Shown piece after piece: positions 1 to 7,208 of a stretch of DNA of 9,793 nucleotides. The notes beneath the pieces were generated by a model. That model had not been told where the DNA came from. It did not search any database and saw only the letters and a list, made by a program, of their open reading frames with translations. Both the position numbers and the translations under genes were made by a program. Source of the DNA: Defluviicoccus sp. (lineage in GTDB: Bacteria > Pseudomonadota > Alphaproteobacteria > MPNO01); assembly GCA_028820945.1 (NCBI GenBank), contig JAPPHW010000023.1, positions 1 to 9,793 of the forward strand, in the 5' to 3' direction. The stretch's first letter is position 1. Each line of letters opens with the position of its first letter.

Positions 1-497
1 CGGTGCTCCAGGCTCTCATAGCCCCAGATGTGGACGAACTTGTTGAGCGCGCCGCATTCGGTGACCATCGCCATGACCAGCGGCGACATCTTGACGCGCT
101 CTTCGATGGCGGTGGACCAGTTCTCGACCAGCGCCGGCTGCCCGTCGGCGCGCATCGTGTATTCGCGCCATTCGAAGACCGGCCCGAGGTCGCCGCTTCC
201 CATAGTCTGGGTGAAGGGCAAAGGCGTGAAAATCTCCGACTGCATGGTCTCCAGCAGGTGGGAGACCTTGGGCGGCCAGTTGGGGTCCTTGCCGCCTTCG
301 ACGCGTATCTTCTCGCGCTCGCCCATATCGGCATAAGGCCAGATGTGGATGACCTGGTTGAGCGGCCCGATCTCGGTAAAGAGCATCGCGCTGATCTGCG
401 AGAGCTTGCTGCGCGTCTCGTAGCCTTCCGCGAAAAGTTTGAGGAATTCGGGCACCTTGCCGCGCGATACGCGATAGCTCCTGGCTTCGTAGATCAT
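1..497 (-). CDS. NIPSNAP family protein, C-terminal end cut off by the window edge
   Basis: The visible part encodes 165 residues from an ATG at 497 and runs off the left edge without a stop. It begins MIYEARSYRV, typical of NIPSNAP proteins, which have a ferredoxin-like alpha+beta barrel fold. Two tandem repeats are visible. Residues about 1-60 end in GPLNQVIHIWPYADMGER, and residues about 108-165 start VFEWREYTMR and end in GALNKFVHIWGYESLEH. This internal duplication is characteristic of the family. The biochemical role of bacterial NIPSNAP proteins is poorly defined; they often sit in catabolic clusters. No signal peptide or membrane segment is visible, so it is probably cytoplasmic. A GAAAGGA ribosome binding site at 504-510 supports the start. 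It is probably the third gene of the operon, 22 bases after the dehydrogenase stop. The family call is firm; the function is unknown. Confidence 0.88.
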   Translation of the reverse strand, partial: MIYEARSYRVSRGKVPEFLKLFAEGYETRSKLSQISAMLFTEIGPLNQVIHIWPYADMGEREKIRVEGGKDPNWPPKVSHLLETMQSEIFTPLPFTQTMGSGDLGPVFEWREYTMRADGQPALVENWSTAIEERVKMSPLVMAMVTECGALNKFVHIWGYESLEH

Positions 498-503
498 GAC
501 CGG

Positions 504-510
504 TCCTTTC
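504..510 (-). promoter_or_regulatory. Ribosome binding site for the NIPSNAP gene
   Basis: On the minus strand this reads GAAAGGA, a purine-rich Shine-Dalgarno match 6 bases before the ATG at 497. It lies inside the 22-base gap after the dehydrogenase stop codon (520-522) and fixes the NIPSNAP start. Confidence 0.65.
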
Positions 511-519
511 CGTTCGGTG

Positions 520-1584
520 TCAGATGAGGCTGTCGCCGGCGAACCGCTGACGCCACAGCGGTATCGCGTCGGGGTTGCAGACGTTCTCCGGAACCTCGCC
601 GCGGACGGCGTCGAAGATCGCTTTCTCGACCCACGGCACCGCCATCCGCAGGCCCGTGCCGACATTGTTGGAGATCATGTGCGGCGACAGCAGCACCTTG
701 TCGCCGAGCCCGAGCAGCGGCGTCTGCGGATCGGGCGGCTCTTCGGGCAGCACGTCGAGCGCCGCGGCGGCGAGCCTGTCGGAGTGGAGCGCGTCGAACA
801 GCGCGTCGATATCGACGATAGGGCCGCGCGCGGAATTGATCAGCACCGCGCCGGGCTTCATCAGCCCGAGCTCGCGCGCCCCGATCATGCCGTCCGTTTC
901 CGGGGTGAGGTTGCAGTGGATCGTCACCGCGTCGGCTTCGGACAACAGCTCGTCGAGGGACACGCGGCGCACGTTGCGGCTCACGAACTGCGAGTCGTGG
1001 GCGTAGGGATCGTAGGCCAGGAGGCGGACACGCCAGGGCGCCAGCAGGTCGGCGACGCGCGAGCCGATGCGCCCCAGGCCGATTATCCCGACCGCGATCC
1101 CCGGATAGTCGTCGGTCAGCCGCGCGCCGAGATAGGTGCCCATCAGGGAGGGGTCGCGCCACAACCCGTCTTTCACGCTCCGGTCGCGCTCGCGCACCTT
1201 CTTGAACAGCGTGAGCAGAAAGGTGACCGCCCCTTCCGCGACGCCGCCCCAGTTGCTCTCGGTCGGGCTGTTGACGACCAGAATGCCGAGTTCGGTCGCC
1301 GCCGCCTCGTCGACATTGTCGTAGCCCACGGAGTACTTGGCGATCAGCCGCAGGTCGGGCGCGGATTCGAGGGTGCGGCGGGTGAGGATGTTGAGACGGT
1401 TGGCGACCCCCGCGGCGGCGACCGTCGACGGGGCGAAGACGAGCTCGGTCGATCCGCCGGACCTGTTGGCGGCCTGCGACCATGGCTCGTCGGGAACCTG
1501 GACGTCCAGCCCCGCCTCGCGCATCCGCTCGTAAGATCCGCCGCTCGCATCGACGGCGGCATAGACATGGACCTTCGGTTGCAC
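520..1584 (-). CDS. D-2-hydroxyacid dehydrogenase (NAD-binding)
   Basis: This 354-residue protein belongs to the D-isomer-specific 2-hydroxyacid dehydrogenase family, which reversibly reduces 2-keto acids to D-2-hydroxy acids with NAD(P)H in the cytoplasm. The Rossmann dinucleotide motif GLGRIG is at residues 169-174. Asp192 (YDPY) at the end of the next strand favours NAD over NADP. The catalytic trio is present: Arg253 in NSARG, Glu282 in LDVLPEEP and His302 in SPHM. The segment around 76-112 (DLRLIAKYSVGYDNVD...NSPTESN) is the usual substrate-domain loop. Length is normal for the family. The start is GTG at 1584, supported by an AAAGGGG site 7 bases upstream; no in-frame ATG lies nearby. 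It sits 24 bases after the AtzH-like gene and 22 bases before the NIPSNAP gene, so it is probably co-transcribed. The substrate cannot be read from the sequence; glyoxylate/hydroxypyruvate, phosphoglycerate or an aromatic keto acid are all possible. Confidence 0.92.
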   Translation of the reverse strand: MQPKVHVYAAVDASGGSYERMREAGLDVQVPDEPWSQAANRSGGSTELVFAPSTVAAAGVANRLNILTRRTLESAPDLRLIAKYSVGYDNVDEAAATELGILVVNSPTESNWGGVAEGAVTFLLTLFKKVRERDRSVKDGLWRDPSLMGTYLGARLTDDYPGIAVGIIGLGRIGSRVADLLAPWRVRLLAYDPYAHDSQFVSRNVRRVSLDELLSEADAVTIHCNLTPETDGMIGARELGLMKPGAVLINSARGPIVDIDALFDALHSDRLAAAALDVLPEEPPDPQTPLLGLGDKVLLSPHMISNNVGTGLRMAVPWVEKAIFDAVRGEVPENVCNPDAIPLWRQRFAGDSLI

Positions 1585-1591
1585 CCGTCTG

Positions 1592-1599
1592 CCCCTTTT
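1592..1599 (-). promoter_or_regulatory. Ribosome binding site that decides the GTG start of the dehydrogenase
   Basis: The minus strand reads AAAAGGGG, 7 bases upstream of the GTG at 1584. It lies in the 24-base gap after the AtzH-like stop codon and supports a GTG start. Confidence 0.6.
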
Positions 1600-1608
1600 C
1601 GGTCGGGT

Positions 1609-2001
1609 TTACTCGTCGGGAATGTCGGAGACGTGGGCGGACACGATCCGCCAACCCTCTTGCATCCGCACCCAGCACTGGCTCTGGCGGCCGATCGTGC
1701 GCCCGTCGGGCCGGGTCGCTTCGGTATCGGCCATCGCGAAATCCCGTCCGAACGTCTTGATCACCGTGTTGCGAAGCGTCCGTTCGACGCCCGCGATGTC
1801 GCGGTTGCGGCGGAACCGGTCGATCGCGCGGTGGCCCAGCAGGGTGCCGTTGGGGCCATAGCGCAGGGTGAGCGGGCTGTTCCAGAAGAGCTCCGCCAGC
1901 GTATCGACATCGTTGGTCCCGAGGGCTTCTTCGTACCGCTCAAAAGCCGCCGTCACCTCCGCCAGCGCCTCGGGATTGTTGACCTCGTGCGTCTCCGCCA
2001 C
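1609..2001 (-). CDS. AtzH/HpxZ-like protein (DUF3225, NTF2-like fold)
   Basis: This 130-residue protein has the pattern of the AtzH-like/DUF3225 family. It shows NNPEALAEVTAAFERYEEAL near the N terminus (8-27), LFWNSPLTLRYGP (38-50), LRNTVIKTFGRDFA (76-89), IGRQSQCWVR (103-112) and GWRIVSAHVS (116-125). The family includes HpxZ of oxalurate catabolism and AtzH of cyanuric acid catabolism, and has a small NTF2/SnoaL-like cone fold. Those relatives normally lie next to an AtzE/HpxY-type amidase; none is in this window, so the substrate is unknown. The open frame continues far upstream, but that stretch is antisense to the UbiD gene. The GTG at 2001, with GGAG 7 bases before it, matches the usual N terminus. 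It is the first gene of the minus-strand operon, divergent from the UbiD gene. The family call is good; the reaction is not assigned. Confidence 0.85.
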   Translation of the reverse strand: MAETHEVNNPEALAEVTAAFERYEEALGTNDVDTLAELFWNSPLTLRYGPNGTLLGHRAIDRFRRNRDIAGVERTLRNTVIKTFGRDFAMADTEATRPDGRTIGRQSQCWVRMQEGWRIVSAHVSDIPDE

Positions 2002-2032
2002 AGCACCGCTCCGCCTCTGCCTGCCTGGCGCA

Positions 2033-2061
2033 AGAATGTCGGGATTGCCCCGCCGGTTCAA
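2033..2061 (-). promoter_or_regulatory. Possible sigma-70-type promoter for the AtzH-like/dehydrogenase/NIPSNAP operon
   Basis: On the minus strand a TTGAAC hexamer (2056-2061) and a CATTCT hexamer (2033-2038) are separated by exactly 17 bases. They match TTGACA in four of six positions and TATAAT in three of six. Transcription would start about 25 bases before the GTG at 2001. The -35 box lies inside the palindrome at 2053-2065, so a bound regulator would block it. The match is modest and alphaproteobacterial -10 boxes are loose, so this is tentative. Confidence 0.25.
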
Positions 2062-2065
2062 CCGG
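2053..2065. promoter_or_regulatory. Operator-like perfect palindrome in the divergent intergenic region
   Basis: The sequence CCGGTTCAACCGG is a perfect 6-1-6 inverted repeat. It lies in the 133-base gap (2002-2134) between the divergent AtzH-like and UbiD genes, the position expected for an operator controlling both units. It overlaps the proposed minus-strand -35 box. A weak plus-strand promoter candidate (TTGTCA at 2073-2078, CATGCT at 2096-2101, 17-base spacer) lies just beyond it. No regulator gene is in the window, so the binding protein is unknown. In GC-rich DNA a 13-base palindrome can arise by chance. Confidence 0.35.
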
Positions 2066-2134
2066 GCGCCGCTTGTCAGGGCGAGGCGGCGGCTGCATGC
2101 TCGACGCCGACAGGGAACGGGGGCATACCGGATC

Positions 2135-3520
2135 GTGGAAGAGCAAAGTCTCAGAGGCTTTATCGGCAAGGTGGAGAACGCCGCGCCGAACGAAGTGCTG
2201 CGCGTGGCCGAGCCGGTCAGCCGCGAGCTCGACATCACCTCGGCGGTGTTCGAGCTCGAACGGGCGGGCCGCAGCCCGATCGCAATCTTCGAGAACGTCG
2301 AGGGGTTCGACATGCCGGTGGTGACCAACGTCGCCGGCAACCGGAAACTGCTCGGCCTCGCTCTCGGCGTCGCGCCGGAAGACCTTCCGGGCGCCTATCG
2401 GGAGCGCTGCCAGAACTATTTGCCGGTGGAAACCGCGGACGACGCGCCGTGGCAGGAGGCGGTGCTCGAAGGCGACGCGGTCGACCTCACGAAGCTGCCG
2501 ATCCCGCTCCATTTCGGCGTCGACGCGGCACCCTATATCACCGCGGGGCAGATCGCGGCGCGCGATCCCGAGACCGGGGTCGACACGACCGGCTTTCACC
2601 GGCTGATGCTGCGGGGCCGCGACCGACTGGGGCTGTCGCTCCATTCGCGACGCCGCATGTACGAATACCACCGCCGCGCCGAGGAACGCGGGGAAGACCT
2701 GCCGGCGGCGATCACGCTCGGCATCCACCCGATCCATTACATGGGCTCGATGGCCTATCACTATCCGCCGGGCGTCCGGAAGGTGGAGATCATCGGCGCC
2801 CTGTTCGGCGAGCCCTATCGCGTCGCCCGCTGCGGCACGGCGGACCTCGAAGTCCCTTGGGGAGCGGAAATCGTCATCGAGGGCCGGATACTCGCCGGGG
2901 TCCACGAACCGGAAGGGCCGTTCGGCGAGTTCACCGGATACGCGTCCTACCGCTCGACCGAAAACGTCTTCGTCGCGGAACGGATCCAGATGCGCGGCGA
3001 CGCGATGTTCCATTCGGTCGCCTCGGGCACCGCGGCGGACCACATCCTGATTTCGAGCATCTCGCGGGAGGCGGAGATCCTCAACGCGCTCCGGCGCAAC
3101 CTCCCCAACGTGCGCGCCGTCCACGTGCCGACGACCACGGTCGGAGCGCTGATGGCGATCGTATCGATGCGGAAGACCGCCGAGGGCCAGCCGCGCCAGG
3201 CGATCATGAGCGCGCTCGGCACCGAGTTTTACGTCAAATGCGTCGTCGTGGTGGACGAGGACGTGAACGTGTTCGATCTCTCCGACGTGATGTGGGCGGT
3301 GATCACCCGCACCCGGGCCGAGAGCGACGTGATCTACATCCCGGGCGCGATGGGCGCGATCCTCGACCCGACCTCGGATCCCGAGACCCATACGGTCACC
3401 AAGGTCGGGATCGACGCGACCAAGCCCTCGGGGCGCGACTTCGCCGAGCGGCTGACCATCGCGGACGAGCAGCGAGCCCGGGTGCGCGGCATTCTGCAGC
3501 GCGCGGGCATCCGCATCTGA
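2135..3520 (+). CDS. UbiD family (de)carboxylase, prenylated-FMN dependent
   Basis: This 461-residue protein is a UbiD-family decarboxylase, which uses prenylated FMN to remove or add CO2 on aromatic, heteroaromatic or unsaturated acids in the cytoplasm. The catalytic Glu pair is in PEGPFGE (Glu260 and Glu265, spaced as E277/E282 of fungal Fdc1), and the partner Arg is Arg156 in GFHRLML. Other family landmarks are EIVIEG (245-250), GALFGEP (221-227) and YIPGAMGA (401-408). The length is typical. Thr151 stands where many homologues have a metal-binding Asn. The start is GTG at 2135: SLRGFIGKVE then matches the usual UbiD N terminus, and the G-rich stretch at 2118-2123 is a spaced-out ribosome site. 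The frame is open further upstream (to 1868), but that part is antisense to the AtzH-like gene. The prenyltransferase UbiX is not in the window. Context suggests a catabolic enzyme rather than ubiquinone synthesis; the substrate is unknown. Confidence 0.93.
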   Translation: MEEQSLRGFIGKVENAAPNEVLRVAEPVSRELDITSAVFELERAGRSPIAIFENVEGFDMPVVTNVAGNRKLLGLALGVAPEDLPGAYRERCQNYLPVETADDAPWQEAVLEGDAVDLTKLPIPLHFGVDAAPYITAGQIAARDPETGVDTTGFHRLMLRGRDRLGLSLHSRRRMYEYHRRAEERGEDLPAAITLGIHPIHYMGSMAYHYPPGVRKVEIIGALFGEPYRVARCGTADLEVPWGAEIVIEGRILAGVHEPEGPFGEFTGYASYRSTENVFVAERIQMRGDAMFHSVASGTAADHILISSISREAEILNALRRNLPNVRAVHVPTTTVGALMAIVSMRKTAEGQPRQAIMSALGTEFYVKCVVVVDEDVNVFDLSDVMWAVITRTRAESDVIYIPGAMGAILDPTSDPETHTVTKVGIDATKPSGRDFAERLTIADEQRARVRGILQRAGIRI

Positions 3521-3550
3521 TCGATCCGGGCTCATACGGATAACCCGACG

Positions 3551-3575
3551 CGCGGGAGGCCCGCGGCACTTCTTC
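3551..3575 (+). terminator. Possible intrinsic terminator after the UbiD gene
   Basis: A compact hairpin, CGCGGG-AGG-CCCGCG (3551-3565), begins 31 bases after the UbiD stop and is followed by the pyrimidine-rich GCACTTCTTC. The stem is all G-C, but the T-run is short and interrupted, so termination may be weak or need help from the repeats further on. It suggests that the UbiD gene and the aminopeptidase gene are transcribed separately. Confidence 0.4.
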
Positions 3576-3576
3576 C

Positions 3577-3596
3577 GTCATGCCCGGACTTGTTCC
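3577..3596 (+). repeat. Truncated copy of the 31-base palindromic repeat (family 1)
   Basis: GTCATGCCCGGACTTGTTCC here is identical over 20 bases to the start of the full repeat at 3691-3721. It then diverges (ACGG instead of the closing GGGCAT half), so it has lost its own hairpin. It may be a decayed or recombined copy. It also supplies a false ATG that makes a spurious reading frame. Confidence 0.75.
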
Positions 3597-3690
3597 ACGG
3601 CTGTCCGGTTCGGGCGTTCGGGGGCTCTGCACGGATGGTCGGGGACACGGTCGGACGGTGCAAACGTTTTCCGGCACCTTCCCTTTTGTC

Positions 3691-3801
3691 GTCATGCCCG
3701 GACTTGTTCCGGGCATCCACGTCCCGCCGCCGCCTCGCCCTCTCCCGGCTCGCACCGCGATGCCGCAAGTCGTGGATGCCCGGAACAAGTCCGGGCATGA
3801 C
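3691..3801. repeat. Paired inverted palindromic repeat, family 1 (REP/BIME-like)
   Basis: Arms at 3691-3721 and 3771-3801 are perfect reverse complements over 31 bases, with 49 bases between them. Each arm also folds alone: ATGCCCGGA and TCCGGGCAT flank a CTTGT loop. The GTCA ends face outward and the TCCACG ends face inward. Similar palindromes are dispersed in many alphaproteobacterial genomes, where they resemble REP or BIME elements; I cannot count genomic copies here. Read as protein, the arms give the peptides MPGLVPGIH and CPDLFRAS, which often appear in false hypothetical genes. The rest of the 3521-3933 gap shows no supportable gene; 3802-3933 is plain leader sequence for the aminopeptidase gene. 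Confidence 0.9.
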
Positions 3802-3922
3802 AGCGGGGGAACGCGGGGCGACAGAGGGGACCGCGTCTGGTGGGGCGGCGTTCCGGTCGCGGTCCGGGCCGGCTTGCGTCGGCGTCCCTCGCGCGCCATC
3901 GTCGCCGCGTCAGGATACCGAA

Positions 3923-3931
3923 GAGGGGGAG
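3923..3931 (+). promoter_or_regulatory. Strong ribosome binding site that decides the GTG start of the M17 gene
   Basis: GAGGGGGAG ends two bases before the GTG at 3934; its GAGG core is about 7 bases from the start. It is the only good ribosome site in the leader and argues against the longer open frame that reaches back through the repeats to 3580. Confidence 0.65.
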
Positions 3932-3933
3932 TT

Positions 3934-5337
3934 GTGCGCGCGAAGTTCAGGACGAGGACGGATGGAAAGACCGTTCCCATCATTCCGATCGAGAAGGATG
4001 TTTTCGACGCGTGGCGCGCGGATCGGCCGGAGGCAATGCGCGCCTGGGTGGACAGCACGGGCTTCAAGGCCGCGCCGCGCAGCCTGAGCCTTGTTTCCGA
4101 CGGGAACGGCGCGCTGGGCAGCGTTTTGCTGGGCGTCGAATCGCACGACGATTTCTGGGCCTACGCGGACCTCCCGGGCCGGCTGCCCGTTGGCGCCTAT
4201 CGGATCGATGCACGGATGGACCGCGCGGCCGCGACCGGAGCGGCGCTCGGCTGGGCGCTCGGCTGCTATGCCTTCGACCGGTACGCCGCCAAGTCCGCCG
4301 GGCCGGTTCCGTCGCTGGTCTGGCCGGAGGGCGCCGACCGCGCCTATGTGCGCTCGGCGGCCGAGGCGACGACCGAGGTCCGCGACCTGATCAACACGCC
4401 GGCCGGCGACATGGGCCCGGCGGAACTCGCCGCCGCCGCCCGACGTATCGCGGACGAGGGCGGCGCCAAGGTCACCGAGATCGAGGGCGACGCCCTGCTG
4501 CGACGCGGCTATCCGACGATCCACGCGGTCGGCCGGGCCAGCGCCAACGCCCCGCGGCTGATCGACCTCCGCTGGGGCACGACGGATGCTCCGAAGGTCA
4601 CGCTGCTCGGCAAGGGCGTATGCTTCGATACCGGCGGTCTCGACATCAAGCCGGCCCAGGGGATGCTCCGGATGAAGAAGGACATGGGCGGCGCGGCTCA
4701 TGCGCTGGGGCTCGCCCGGATGATCATGTCGGCGAAGCTCGACATCAGGCTGCGCGTGCTGATACCGGCGGTCGAGAACAGCATCTCGGGCGACGCCCTC
4801 CGGCCGCTCGACGTCGTCAAGACGCGGAGCGGGATTACCGTCGAGGTCGGCAATACCGACGCCGAAGGGCGGCTGATCCTGTGCGACGCCCTGACGGAGG
4901 CGGAGACCGAGCGGCCCGACCTCCTCGTCGACTTCGCCACGCTCACGGGCGCCGCGCGGGTCGCGCTGGGGGCGGAGCTGCCGGCGTATTTCTGCAACGA
5001 CGATGCGCTCGCGGAGGAATTGTCGAGCACCGGCGAGGCGGTTTCCGATCCGCTGTGGCGTCTGCCGCTCTGGCAACCCTATCGCCGGATGCTGGACAGC
5101 AAGACGGCGGATATCAACAACGTTTCCGAGGGCGGGCTGGCCGGGGCGATCACCGCCGCGCTCTACCTGCAGGAATTCGTGGACCGGACCACGCCATGGA
5201 TCCACTTCGACATCATGGCATGGAACCCCACCGCCCGCCCCGGCCGGCCGATCGGCGGCGAGGCGCAGAGCATGCGCGCGGTCTACGCGTTGATCGAACG
5301 CCGGTTCGGCGGGAAGAAACGCCGGCGCAGGAGCTGA
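3934..5337 (+). CDS. M17 leucyl aminopeptidase family protein
   Basis: This 467-residue protein is an M17 metallo-aminopeptidase, a cytoplasmic (usually hexameric) enzyme that removes N-terminal residues from peptides using two divalent metals. Residues about 1-130 form the variable N-terminal domain and about 145-460 the catalytic domain. All expected residues are present at the spacing known from bovine lens enzyme: Lys227 and Asp232 (GKGVCFDTGG), catalytic Lys239 (DIKP), Asp250 (MKKDMGG), Asp309 and Glu311 and catalytic Arg313 (family signature NTDAEGRL, 308-314). It should therefore be active. The C terminus ends in a very basic KKRRRRS tail. It is shorter than typical PepA (about 500 residues) and resembles the shorter paralogues common in alphaproteobacteria. 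The start is GTG at 3934. Repeat-bearing gaps isolate it on both sides; it converges on the peptide importer operon, with which it may cooperate. Confidence 0.94.
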   Translation: MRAKFRTRTDGKTVPIIPIEKDVFDAWRADRPEAMRAWVDSTGFKAAPRSLSLVSDGNGALGSVLLGVESHDDFWAYADLPGRLPVGAYRIDARMDRAAATGAALGWALGCYAFDRYAAKSAGPVPSLVWPEGADRAYVRSAAEATTEVRDLINTPAGDMGPAELAAAARRIADEGGAKVTEIEGDALLRRGYPTIHAVGRASANAPRLIDLRWGTTDAPKVTLLGKGVCFDTGGLDIKPAQGMLRMKKDMGGAAHALGLARMIMSAKLDIRLRVLIPAVENSISGDALRPLDVVKTRSGITVEVGNTDAEGRLILCDALTEAETERPDLLVDFATLTGAARVALGAELPAYFCNDDALAEELSSTGEAVSDPLWRLPLWQPYRRMLDSKTADINNVSEGGLAGAITAALYLQEFVDRTTPWIHFDIMAWNPTARPGRPIGGEAQSMRAVYALIERRFGGKKRRRRS

Positions 5338-5372
5338 TCCGCGGCGGAGCCCGCACCGCGGCCGACCCAAGC

Positions 5373-5461
5373 CTGTCACCCCGGCCTTGAGCCGGGGTCC
5401 AGAGCCACAGCACCGCTCTCGCCCGGCCTCCCTGGACCCCGGCTCAAGGCCGGGGTGACAG
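5373..5461. repeat. Paired inverted palindromic repeat, family 2, between convergent genes; possible bidirectional terminator
   Basis: Arms at 5373-5402 and 5432-5461 are perfect reverse complements over 30 bases, with a 29-base loop. Each arm also forms its own hairpin, CCCCGGC-CTTGA-GCCGGGG. As in family 1, the GTCA ends face outward and the TCCAG ends face inward. The element begins 36 bases after the aminopeptidase stop and lies in the 234-base gap before the convergent yejF stop (5572). It could stop transcription from both sides, although neither flank has a clear T-run. The remaining 5462-5571 shows nothing I can support. Confidence 0.88.
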
Positions 5462-5571
5462 CGGAGCGAACGGCAGACTGCGCGCTTCGCCAGCGCCGCC
5501 AGCGGACAGGCGAGCCCTTGTCGCGCAACCGTTCCCGCGCGTTGGACACAAGAAGCGCCCGCGCCGATCGC

Positions 5572-7200
<1,629 letters not shown>

Positions 7201-7208
7201 CGCGCGGC

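Noticed and set aside
494..1678. Second minus-strand open frame over the dehydrogenase gene.
   Set aside because: It is a different frame of the same strand with an Arg/Ala-rich translation; the frame at 520-1584 holds all family motifs.
2073..2101. Plus-strand promoter candidate for UbiD: TTGTCA, 17 bases, CATGCT.
   Set aside because: The spacing is ideal but the -10 match is only two of six, so it is not listed as a feature.
1940..3535. Long minus-strand open frame opposite the UbiD gene (531 codons).
   Set aside because: It has no recognisable motifs, has the composition of an antisense shadow, and is fully explained by the conserved UbiD gene on the other strand.
496..3543. Very long plus-strand open frame (1015 codons).
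   Set aside because: It runs antisense to the dehydrogenase and AtzH-like genes and then out of frame with UbiD. Its translation is Arg/Gly/Pro-rich with no recognisable motif, a usual shadow in GC-rich DNA.
3657..3690. GGTGC-N12-GCACC hairpin followed by TTCCCTTTT, terminator-like on the plus strand.
   Set aside because: The five-base stem and 12-base loop are poor for an intrinsic terminator, and the site is far from the UbiD stop.
3577..3801. CRISPR array or insertion-sequence ends.
   Set aside because: There are only two full copies in opposite orientation plus one truncated copy, with no regular spacers, no transposase gene and no target-site duplication.
3874..3902. Promoter-like TTGCGT and CATCGT hexamers, 17 bases apart, before the M17 gene.
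   Set aside because: The match is too weak to separate from chance in this GC-rich leader.
3532..4067. Small frames in the repeat region, including ones starting MPGLVPG or containing CPDLFRAS.
   Set aside because: These are translations of the palindromic repeats, a known source of false hypothetical proteins; none has a ribosome site or conserved domain.
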